The notes under the pieces: generated by a model
What the model saw: only the letters and a program-made list of their open reading frames with translations
Databases searched by the model: none
What the model was told of the DNA's origin: nothing
Part shown: positions 15,622-22,658 of the stretch, one piece after another
Layout of the letters: every line of letters starts with the position of its first letter
Numbering within the stretch: position 1 is the first letter of the stretch
Assembly (NCBI GenBank): GCA_030730585.1
Contig: JANQUV010000004.1
Coordinates: forward strand, 1 to 48,944
Length of the DNA stretch: 48,944 nucleotides
Origin: Haliea sp.
Lineage (GTDB): Bacteria; Pseudomonadota; Gammaproteobacteria; Pseudomonadales; Halieaceae
Direction: 5' to 3'
Position numbers and translations under genes: made by a program

Positions 15622-16161
15622 CTAATAGTCGAGTTGTTCGATGGTCTGATTGTGGTTAGTGTAAATGCAGATGTCGCCGGCGATATTCAGCCCCTTCTCC
15701 ACAATGCTGCGAGCATCGAGATCCGTGTTATCGAGCAGAGCGCGCGCGGCCGACTGGGCGAAAGGCCCGCCGGAGCCAATGGCAATCAGGTTGTCTTCGG
15801 GTTCGATAACATCGCCGTTGCCCGTTATAACCAGTGACGTTTCTTTGTCCGCCACGGCCAGCAGTGCTTCAAGGCGGCGCAGGGAGCGTTCGGTGCGCCA
15901 TGCCTTGGCCAGCTCTACCGCGGCGCGCACCAGGTGCCCCTGATGCTTATCCAGCTGCGCTTCGAACAATTCAAACAGGGTAAAAGCATCCGCAGTGCCG
16001 CCTGCAAAACCGGCCAGCACGTTGTTCTTGTGCAGCCGTCGCACTTTGCGGGCATTGCCTTTCATCACGGTATTGCCCAGCGATACTTGTCCGTCGCCGC
16101 CAATCACAACGCTGTTGCCGCGACGGACGGAAAGGATGGTTGTACCTCGATACTGTTCCAC
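15622..16161 (-). CDS. hslV: ATP-dependent protease peptidase subunit HslV
   Basis: A 179-residue proteasome-beta-like threonine peptidase. The catalytic sequence [19 protein letters not shown] begins at residue 7, so a six-residue propeptide MEQYRG must be removed to expose Thr7 as the N-terminal nucleophile; in E. coli only Met is removed. The [10 protein letters not shown] and [17 protein letters not shown] blocks are typical. GTG 16161 has AGGAG seven bases upstream. A strong sigma-32-type promoter lies immediately in front, matching its heat-shock role. Confidence 0.97.
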   Translation of the reverse strand: MEQYRGTTILSVRRGNSVVIGGDGQVSLGNTVMKGNARKVRRLHKNNVLAGFAGGTADAFTLFELFEAQLDKHQGHLVRAAVELAKAWRTERSLRRLEALLAVADKETSLVITGNGDVIEPEDNLIAIGSGGPFAQSAARALLDNTDLDARSIVEKGLNIAGDICIYTNHNQTIEQLDY

Positions 16162-16183
16162 GATGAATCTCCTGATAGTCCCG

Positions 16184-16211
16184 ATATGGGGGGCGGTGGC
16201 TGGAATTCAAG
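16184..16211 (-). promoter_or_regulatory. Heat-shock (sigma-32, RpoH) promoter of hslVU
   Basis: On the minus strand CTTGAA (16211-16206), a 14-base spacer and CCCCATAT (16191-16184) match the sigma-32 consensus CTTGAAA-N11-16-CCCCATNT almost perfectly. Transcription would start near 16177, leaving a leader of about 15 bases with AGGAG before the hslV GTG. Confidence 0.88.
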
Positions 16212-16250
16212 CCTGTGTGCTGGGTGCGCCTGGCAGGCGCAGCGGGACTG

Positions 16251-16811
16251 CTAGGGAGTACCCCGCTTTAACAGCAACGTGTCTATATTCTGTGCGGCCG
16301 TGAGTCCGCGCGCCCTGCTCATCTGCGCATGGGTGGAAAATGGCCCCAGATAAACTCGGAACCAGCGCCCGTTGTTGCCGGTGGACTCTTCCACGTTGGG
16401 GTCGAGGCCTAGCAGCAGCAGTTCTGCTCGACGCCGATCGGCGTCTTCGCGCTGTCGGAATGAGCCCGCCTGCAGTACGAAGCTTTCGGTGACTTGCGGG
16501 CTGGCGCTCGGCAGCGGCGCAGTCATCGCTGACGGTTCCACTTCCACATCGATGGTTTGTTCCGGCAGCAGGGTATAAAAGTCAAAACGCGGTTTTGGGG
16601 GCGCCTGTGCTTCAGCTGCTGCGGGGCTACCCGTGCCCGGCGGAATACTGGGGGGAAGCGTCCCCAGGTAAAGCAGCAGGCTGAGGAACACGCCGGTGCC
16701 GACCCCTGCGCCATACCAGCGCCAGGGGCTCGCTGCGCTGCTGCTCTCGTTGCGCCGGGCTGCCTGGGGTTTGCGCCTGGCACCACTGCGGCCGCCTTGG
16801 TCTCGGGCCAT
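16251..16811 (-). CDS. SPOR-domain protein, FtsN-like
   Basis: A 186-residue bitopic membrane protein: basic cytoplasmic N-terminus (GGRSGARRKPQAARR), one transmembrane helix (YGAGVGTGVFLSLLLYLG, about residues 34-51), a proline-rich periplasmic linker and a C-terminal SPOR domain (SFVLQAGSFRQREDADRRRAELLLLGL to about 183) that binds denuded peptidoglycan glycans at the septum. Position after argS and before hslV matches the Pseudomonas gene annotated ftsN. The ATG directly abuts the argS stop. It is shorter than E. coli FtsN (319 residues), and the essential periplasmic helices cannot be confirmed, so the gene symbol is withheld. Confidence 0.87.
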   Translation of the reverse strand: MARDQGGRSGARRKPQAARRNESSSAASPWRWYGAGVGTGVFLSLLLYLGTLPPSIPPGTGSPAAAEAQAPPKPRFDFYTLLPEQTIDVEVEPSAMTAPLPSASPQVTESFVLQAGSFRQREDADRRRAELLLLGLDPNVEESTGNNGRWFRVYLGPFSTHAQMSRARGLTAAQNIDTLLLKRGTP

Positions 16812-18497
16812 TTACATGGCCTCCGGTGCGTTGACACCCAGCAGCCAGAGCCCGTTGGCGATGACCTGGCGTACCGCTTGGCTCAATGCGAGGCGTGCGT
16901 CGCGCAGGTCATTGTCCTCTACCAGCATTTTGTGCGCGTTGTAGTAACTGTGGAATTCAGCCGCCAGCTCGCGCAAATAGTTAGCCACCGTGTGCGGCTC
17001 ACTGGCGAGTGCGGCGGCGGCGACCACTTCCGGGTATTGGTCGAGGCGCTTGAACAGGGCTTTTTCTTGGTCTTCTTGCAGGCGCGCGAGTCCTTTGACG
17101 CCGCGTTCCATTTGCCAGTCCCAGCCGTGCTCTGCCAGTTTAGTGAGTACCGAGCAGGCCCGTGCGTGCGCATATTGGATGTAGTACACCGGGTTGTCAT
17201 TGCTCTGGGATAACGCGAGGTCGATGTCAAACGTCAGCTGGGAGTTGGGCGCCCGCGCCACCAGAAAGTAGCGTGTTGCATCACAGCCTACCTCGTCGAT
17301 CAGGTCGCGCAGGGTCACGTAGCTACCGGCCCTTTTCGACAGCTTGACCTCGGTGCCTTCGCGCATCACGGTCACCATCTGGTGCAACACGTAGTCTGGC
17401 CACCCTTCAGGAATGTCTGCTTGCAGCGCTTGCAGGCCCGCCCGCACGCGCGTCACCGTGCTGTGATGATCGGCTCCCTGCTCGTTGATCACGCGCTCGA
17501 AGCCGCGCTGCCATTTGTTGAAATGATAAGCGACGTCGGGAAGGAAGTAGGTATAACCGCCCTCTCGTTTGCGCATGACTCGATCTTTGTCATCGCCGAA
17601 TGCGGTGGTGCGCAGCCACAGCGCGCCGTCTTCTTCATAGGTGTGGCCGTTGGCCACCAAGCGTGCCACCGCGGCTTCCACCTCGCCGGACTCGTACAGC
17701 GACGACTCCAGAAAGTAGTGATCGAAATTCACGGCAAACGCCTTCAGATCGAGGTCCTGCTCACGGCGTAGGTAAGCCACGGCAAAGTCGCGCAGCGCCT
17801 CAAGGTCATCCGGGTCGCCTTTGCCGTCGACCTTGCGGTCTTTCGCCGCAATTTGTTCGCCCGCCAGGTAGGCAGCTGCCACATCGGCAATGTAGCCGCC
17901 GCGATAGCCGTCTTCCGGCCACGCCGGGTCGTCCGGATCCAGGCCTCGGCAGCGCGCCTGCACCGACAGCGCCAGGTTGCTGATCTGGGCGCCGGCATCG
18001 TTGTAATAGAATTCGCTGGCCACAGACCAGCCGGTGGCACCCAGTAGCCGGCAAATGCTGTCACCGACCGCTGCACCGCGCCCGTGGCCGACGTGCAGGG
18101 GCCCGGTTGGGTTGGCGGAAACAAACTCGACCTGCACCCGACGCCCTGCACCGCCGTTACTGCAACCGAACTGCGCGCCTTCGGCCAGCACCCGCTGGAC
18201 TACTGCCCGGCTGCTGTCTTCCGAGAGGAAAAAGTTGATAAACCCGGGGCCAGCAATTTCGGTACGGCTCACCAGCGGTGAGGCGGGCAGCGCAGCGCAA
18301 ATCATGGCGGCCAAGTCGCGAGGTTTATGGCCTGCGCCTTTGGCTAGCGTTAATGCGACGTTGCTCGCCAGGTCGCCGTGGCTGGCATCCCTCGTGCGCT
18401 CGATAACGATCTGTGGCCGGGTTGCGGCGGGGAGCTCGCCTGCTGCGACCAGTGCCTCCAGTGCTTGCTGGATGAGCTGTGACAGTTGTTCCTTCAT
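16812..18497 (-). CDS. argS: Arginyl-tRNA synthetase
   Basis: A 561-residue class I aminoacyl-tRNA synthetase. The HIGH-type motif is [18 protein letters not shown] (about residues 130-147). The N-terminal Add-1 domain has [19 protein letters not shown], the KMSK-like region is [17 protein letters not shown], and the C-terminal anticodon domain ends with [21 protein letters not shown]. Length matches gammaproteobacterial ArgS. The ATG lacks a near Shine-Dalgarno sequence: a run of seven cytosines occupies the usual position and AGG is about 15 bases away, which may mean weak or structured initiation. The SPOR gene follows with no gap. Confidence 0.96.
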   Translation of the reverse strand: MKEQLSQLIQQALEALVAAGELPAATRPQIVIERTRDASHGDLASNVALTLAKGAGHKPRDLAAMICAALPASPLVSRTEIAGPGFINFFLSEDSSRAVVQRVLAEGAQFGCSNGGAGRRVQVEFVSANPTGPLHVGHGRGAAVGDSICRLLGATGWSVASEFYYNDAGAQISNLALSVQARCRGLDPDDPAWPEDGYRGGYIADVAAAYLAGEQIAAKDRKVDGKGDPDDLEALRDFAVAYLRREQDLDLKAFAVNFDHYFLESSLYESGEVEAAVARLVANGHTYEEDGALWLRTTAFGDDKDRVMRKREGGYTYFLPDVAYHFNKWQRGFERVINEQGADHHSTVTRVRAGLQALQADIPEGWPDYVLHQMVTVMREGTEVKLSKRAGSYVTLRDLIDEVGCDATRYFLVARAPNSQLTFDIDLALSQSNDNPVYYIQYAHARACSVLTKLAEHGWDWQMERGVKGLARLQEDQEKALFKRLDQYPEVVAAAALASEPHTVANYLRELAAEFHSYYNAHKMLVEDNDLRDARLALSQAVRQVIANGLWLLGVNAPEAM

Positions 18498-18606
18498 TGG
18501 CGGGGGGGCTACCTGCTGTGTAGGGATGAATAGACGCTTTTGTGCCGGCCGTTGCGCGCTGCATTATCGCCGTAAAAGCCTATCCATGGCCAGCGCGAGG
18601 GGGATA

Positions 18607-20805
18607 TCACCCCAGATCCAGCGGGTCGACATCAATAGACCAGTTGAGCCCCGATCGAGCGGGAAGCTGTGTCGCGTAGTGCACTAACAGGCGCGCGAGT
18701 TGCTGCGCCCTGCGCACATCCGGCGCCATGGCCAGAAGTTGGTTGCGAAACTTCCCCGCACGTCGCTGCAAGGGTGATGGTAAGGGCCCAATCAGTCGGC
18801 AGCCCTCGGGCAGCTTTGGCTGCGCCTGTTGCCGCAGTGAGCCGAGGAATTTTTCCCCGGTGTCGGAGGCAGGGCTGTCGGTACGCAGAAGTAACAGACG
18901 ACTGTGGGGTGGCATGCCGCTGTCGCGGCGTGTCTCCAGCAGGCGCCGGGCCTGTTCTGCGTAGCTCTCAGTGAGCATTGCCAGCATTAGCGGGTGATCG
19001 GGGTAGTGTGTTTGTACCAGTACTTGCCCTGCATCGTTGGCGCGCCCCGCGCGGCCCGCAACCTGCGTGAGCAGTTGCGCCATGCGTTCTTCACCGCGAA
19101 AATCAGCGCTAAACAGCAGCGCATCGGCATCAATTACAGCGACCAGGCTTACGCCGGGAAAATGATGCCCTTTGGTCAGCATCTGGGTGCCTAGCAGGAT
19201 GCAGGGTTGCCCGTCAGACACCTGCGTCACCAGCGCTTGCATGGCGCCTTTACCCTGCATGGAATCGCTATCGACCCGATGGATAGGCCAATTGCCAAAG
19301 ATGTGTTGCAGGGTATCTTCTGTTTGCTCTGTGCCCAGGCCGTTAGTGAGCAGGCGCGCGCTGTGGCACTGGGGGCACGCTTCGGGCAGGCGCAGGTTGG
19401 CGGCGCAGTGGTGGCAGCGGAGCCGGCGCTGCCGACGATGCACTGTCATTCGTGTGTCGCAGGCGCGGCACTCAGCGATCCAACCACAATCGTGGCACTG
19501 CAGGGCAGGCGCATAGCCGCGGCGATTGAGAAACAGCAGCACCTGTTGACCTGCCTGTAGCGCGGCCTCTATGGCTTCGCGCAAAGCGGCGGACAGGCCC
19601 CCCTGCAGCGCTTCACGGCGCACGTCGATAGCGCGCATGCTGGGCAGTTCGCCGGCTCCCGCGCGTTGCGTCAGGTGGAAGTGTTGGTAGCGACCCTGTA
19701 ATGCGTTGTGCAGCGTTTCCAGTGCCGGCGTAGCGCTGCCCAAAACCACGGTTGCACCCTCGAGCTGGCCGCGTTTGACCGCCAGATCCCGGGCGGAATA
19801 GCGGAACCCGTCTTGCTGTTTAAAAGAGCCATCATGCTCTTCGTCTACGATGATCAGGCCCGGCTGTTGCAGGCTGGTGAAGATCGCGGAGCGCGTGCCG
19901 ACGATGATGCGCGCGACGCCGGTACGTGCAGCCTCCCAGGCGGCGTAGCGCTCCGTGTCATTGAGGCCGGAGTGCAGTACGGCGATACCACTGCCAAAGC
20001 GCTCGACGAAGCGCGCCAGCGTTTGCGGAGTGAGGCCTATCTCCGGTATCAGGACCAGTGCCTGCTGCCCCTGTGCCAAGCAGTGGGTGATCAATTGCAA
20101 GTACACTTCGGTCTTGCCGCTGCCGGTAATGCCTTCTAACAAGCTGCAGTTGAACTCACCGTAGCTCGCCAAAATGCCCTGCAGAGCGGCGGACTGCTCT
20201 GTATTCAAGGCCAGCCCGGGCCTGGGCGTGCCTGGCATGGCAGAAGGTTTTAACAGGCAGCGCTCCGCCAGGCCTTTTTGCTCGAGCTGGCGCAGGATAC
20301 CCGAGCTGATACCCTTGCTGCGGAAGGTATCGGTGGCTAGCTCGTGGGTGTTCTGCAGTAACGACAGGGCTTCGGCCTGGCGCGGCGAGCGCTGCAGAGC
20401 GCCATCCGGCAGGCCTTTGCCGCGCTGGCTGAGGCGCCAGCCCGGTTGGCCCGGGGGCAGATGCGCTTGTCCACTGCGCAGGCCGGGTGTAAATGCAGCC
20501 TCTATCACCTCGCCCAGAGGATGCTGATAATAGTCTGCCGCCCACAAGCACAGTTGCAGCACACCCGCGGACACAAGTGGCTCAGCGTCAACGAGCTTCT
20601 GTGCAGTGCGTAGTGAGGTACTTGGGAGCGTGGATTCGGCCGCTATCTCAATCAGATAACCCTGGAGCTGGCGGCGGCCGAAGTCGACCCGCAGGCGCAC
20701 GCCCGGCGTCAGGCAGGCCAATGTTGAGGCGTCCAGGTCCGCGGGCGGCAGGTAGTCAAATAGTGAGCGCAGTGGACAGGGAATGGCCAGGCGAAGAACG
20801 GGCAT
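18607..20805 (-). CDS. priA: Primosomal protein N' (replication restart helicase PriA)
   Basis: A 732-residue superfamily 2 DNA helicase that reloads the replisome at stalled forks. The N-terminal DNA-binding domain opens with LRLAIPCPLRSLFDYLPP. Walker A is GITGSGKTEVYLQL (about residue 229), the DEAH-like box is IIVDEEHDGSFKQQ, and the zinc-binding insertion holds eight cysteines in CHDCGWIAECRACD and further CHHC/CPQCHS pairs (about 440-485). Helicase motifs continue with LLGTQMLTKGHHFPGVSLV. The gene is divergent from rpmE, the same order as in Pseudomonas. Confidence 0.96.
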   Translation of the reverse strand: MPVLRLAIPCPLRSLFDYLPPADLDASTLACLTPGVRLRVDFGRRQLQGYLIEIAAESTLPSTSLRTAQKLVDAEPLVSAGVLQLCLWAADYYQHPLGEVIEAAFTPGLRSGQAHLPPGQPGWRLSQRGKGLPDGALQRSPRQAEALSLLQNTHELATDTFRSKGISSGILRQLEQKGLAERCLLKPSAMPGTPRPGLALNTEQSAALQGILASYGEFNCSLLEGITGSGKTEVYLQLITHCLAQGQQALVLIPEIGLTPQTLARFVERFGSGIAVLHSGLNDTERYAAWEAARTGVARIIVGTRSAIFTSLQQPGLIIVDEEHDGSFKQQDGFRYSARDLAVKRGQLEGATVVLGSATPALETLHNALQGRYQHFHLTQRAGAGELPSMRAIDVRREALQGGLSAALREAIEAALQAGQQVLLFLNRRGYAPALQCHDCGWIAECRACDTRMTVHRRQRRLRCHHCAANLRLPEACPQCHSARLLTNGLGTEQTEDTLQHIFGNWPIHRVDSDSMQGKGAMQALVTQVSDGQPCILLGTQMLTKGHHFPGVSLVAVIDADALLFSADFRGEERMAQLLTQVAGRAGRANDAGQVLVQTHYPDHPLMLAMLTESYAEQARRLLETRRDSGMPPHSRLLLLRTDSPASDTGEKFLGSLRQQAQPKLPEGCRLIGPLPSPLQRRAGKFRNQLLAMAPDVRRAQQLARLLVHYATQLPARSGLNWSIDVDPLDLG

Positions 20806-20867
20806 CGCGCCTCTCAGCGTGTGTTGTGGGTGTGTACAGTCCGAGCATAGTACATCAGCAATGGGAC

Positions 20868-20895
20868 TTGCGCCCTGCGCCGTGTCTGCTATGAT
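20868..20895 (+). promoter_or_regulatory. Sigma-70 promoter of rpmE
   Basis: TTGCGC (20868-20873), a 16-base spacer and an extended -10 TGC-TATGAT (20887-20895) form a good sigma-70 promoter about 88 bases before the rpmE ATG. The initial transcript would include a T-rich stretch at 20904-20911. Confidence 0.65.
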
Positions 20896-20938
20896 GCGCG
20901 CCTATTTTTTTCGTTACCTCCACAAGTCCGGTACGGTG

Positions 20939-20953
20939 CCCGACAGGCTCGGG
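20939..20953 (+). promoter_or_regulatory. Stem-loop in rpmE leader, possible bL31 autoregulatory element
   Basis: CCCGA/TCGGG forms a five-pair stem with a five-base loop, extendable by G-U pairs, in the 80-base leader about 17 bases before the AGGAG ribosome site. Leaders of rpmE in gammaproteobacteria are reported to mediate autogenous control by bL31. Matching this hairpin to that element is inference. Confidence 0.4.
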
Positions 20954-20982
20954 TGGCGGTGCTAATCCACAGGAGCTACACC

Positions 20983-21198
20983 ATGAAAGCAGAAATTCAC
21001 CCCAAGTACGAGGCGGTTACAGCCACCTGCAGTTGCGGCAATGTGGTTACCACGCGCTCTACGCTGTGCGAGAACTTTCACATCGACGTATGCTCGCAGT
21101 GCCACCCTTTCTTCACCGGCAAGCAGAAGGTGCTGGACAGTGGCGGCCGTGTAGACCGCTTCAAAAAGCGTTTCGGCGGGCGCGGCACCTCGCGCTAG
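20983..21198 (+). CDS. rpmE: 50S ribosomal protein bL31, zinc-binding type
   Basis: A 71-residue ribosomal protein. [20 protein letters not shown] is the classic L31 opening. Cys16, Cys18, Cys37 and Cys40 form the zinc-binding set of the C+ type. The [26 protein letters not shown] core and the [10 protein letters not shown] tail are conserved. ATG 20983 has AGGAG eight bases away and is preferred over an in-frame codon ten residues upstream. The C+ type usually has a zinc-free paralogue (ykgM/rpmE2) under Zur control elsewhere; none is in the window. Confidence 0.97.
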   Translation: MKAEIHPKYEAVTATCSCGNVVTTRSTLCENFHIDVCSQCHPFFTGKQKVLDSGGRVDRFKKRFGGRGTSR

Positions 21199-21238
21199 GC
21201 GGTGCCCTGGGCTACCTCGTGCAGCTCTGGAATCAGGC

Positions 21239-21267
21239 TGGGCGCCGCAAGGCCCCCGGCTTTTTTT
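21239..21267 (+). terminator. Intrinsic terminator after rpmE
   Basis: GCCG (21244-21247) pairs with CGGC (21257-21260) and is followed directly by seven T residues (21261-21267). The stem is short but GC-only, and the T run is convincing. Confidence 0.65.
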
Positions 21268-21298
21268 GTGTCTGTAACAGCGGTTAATATTGGCTCGC

Positions 21299-21325
21299 TT
21301 GTGACCACTCAGGCTTTTCTATATT
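21299..21325 (+). promoter_or_regulatory. Candidate promoter of the malic enzyme gene
   Basis: TTGTGA (21299-21304), a 15-base spacer and TATATT (21320-21325) lie about 47 bases before the start codon. The spacer is short, so the call is tentative. Confidence 0.35.
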
Positions 21326-21371
21326 CTCGTGCGTCATTCCCGCAAGCGCAGTAATCAGCGGATTTTAAGCT

Positions 21372-22625
21372 ATGAGCAAAGATTTCAGACAGGCGGCCCT
21401 CGACTATCACGCGAAGCCGGTGCCGGGGAAAATCAGCATGGAGCTGACCAAGCCGGCAGAAACACAGGCAGAGTTGGCACTGGCTTATAGCCCGGGTGTT
21501 GCCGAGCCTTGTCGTGAGATTGCCGAGGACCCCAACGCAGCCTACCTCTATACAGGTAAGGGTAATTTGGTTGCCGTAATCAGTAATGGCACCGCCGTGC
21601 TTGGGCTGGGTAACTTGGGGGCGCTGGCAAGCAAGCCGGTGATGGAGGGCAAGGCCCTTCTCTTCAAGCGCTTTGCCGGTATCAATTCCGTGGATATTGA
21701 GGTGAGCACCGAAAATACGGAGAGCTTCATTGAAACCGTGGCGAACATCGCCGATACCTTTGGCGGGATCAACCTCGAGGATATCAAGGCCCCGGAGTGT
21801 TTTGAAATCGAAGCGGAGCTATCGCGCCGCTGCACCATTCCCATTTTCCATGACGATCAGCACGGTACGGCCATTGTTACCGCAGCCGGCATGATTAATG
21901 CGTTGGAAATTCAGGGTAAGCGCCTGGAAGACGCGGTCATTACCTGCCTGGGTGCCGGAGCTGCAGCGATTGCGTGTATGCGACTACTGGTCAGCATGGG
22001 TGCCCGTCGGGAAAACATTTTTATGTTGGACCGTCGGGGAGTCATCTACGCGGGCCGTGAAGGCGTTAACGCTTACAAGCAGGAATTCGTCAACAACACC
22101 GACAAGCGCAGCTTGAGCGATGCCGTGCGCGGAGCTGATGTGTTTGTGGGCCTTTCCGGCGCCGACTTGCTGAGCGCCGATATGCTGCTTTCCATGGCAG
22201 ATCGCCCCATTGTATTTGCCTGCTCCAACCCCGACCCTGAAATACGGCCAGAGCTGGCCCACAGCGTGCGCGATGACCTCATCATGGCGACCGGTCGTTC
22301 GGATTATCCCAATCAGGTAAATAACGTGCTCGGCTTTCCATTCATTTTCCGCGGCGCGCTGGACGTGCGTGCCAGTGCGATCAACGAGGAAATGAAGATT
22401 GCGGCAGTTAAGGCGCTGGGTGACCTGGCTCGCGAGCCAGTGCCGGCTGCCGTGTTGCAGGCCTGCGGAGAAACCGAGCTGAGTTTTGGCCCGCGCTATA
22501 TTATTCCCAAGCCGGTGGACCCTCGCCTGCTGCAGCGTATTGCGCCTGCAGTGGCGCGTGCCGCTGTGGACAGCGGTGTGGCGCGCATCCCCTACCCCGA
22601 TGGCTACGCTCCGGGTGCACTCTAG
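21372..22625 (+). CDS. maeB: NAD(P)-dependent malic enzyme, short form
   Basis: A 417-residue enzyme decarboxylating malate to pyruvate. It opens with FRQAALDYHAKPVPGKISMELTKP, followed by LAYSPGVAEPCREI and the FNLEDI-like GGINLEDIKAPECFEIE metal and substrate region, IFHDDQHGTAIVTAAG, and the NAD(P)-binding LGAGAAAIACMRLLVSMGA. It lacks the C-terminal phosphotransacetylase-like domain of the roughly 760-residue E. coli MaeB, so it is the single-domain form. It supplies pyruvate and NADPH, which fits the nearby transhydrogenase in redox terms, although the genes are not linked. It has a weak ribosome site and is convergent with mrcA. Confidence 0.92.
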   Translation: MSKDFRQAALDYHAKPVPGKISMELTKPAETQAELALAYSPGVAEPCREIAEDPNAAYLYTGKGNLVAVISNGTAVLGLGNLGALASKPVMEGKALLFKRFAGINSVDIEVSTENTESFIETVANIADTFGGINLEDIKAPECFEIEAELSRRCTIPIFHDDQHGTAIVTAAGMINALEIQGKRLEDAVITCLGAGAAAIACMRLLVSMGARRENIFMLDRRGVIYAGREGVNAYKQEFVNNTDKRSLSDAVRGADVFVGLSGADLLSADMLLSMADRPIVFACSNPDPEIRPELAHSVRDDLIMATGRSDYPNQVNNVLGFPFIFRGALDVRASAINEEMKIAAVKALGDLAREPVPAAVLQACGETELSFGPRYIIPKPVDPRLLQRIAPAVARAAVDSGVARIPYPDGYAPGAL

Positions 22626-22650
22626 CGGCTGAAATATGCTGCAGCCCGCT
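22624..22650. terminator. Hairpin between convergent malic enzyme and mrcA genes
   Basis: AGCGGCTG (22624-22631) can pair with CAGCCCGCT (22642-22650) with one bulged base and a ten-base loop. It fills the 33-base gap between the two stop codons. There is no T run, so termination efficiency is unknown. Confidence 0.4.
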
Positions 22651-22658
22651 AGCGCTTA

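Noticed and set aside
16226-16240. GCGCCT/AGGCGC hairpin between the SPOR gene and hslV as a terminator.
   Set aside because: The stem is perfect, but no T run follows on the minus strand and it lies upstream of the sigma-32 promoter; its role cannot be decided.
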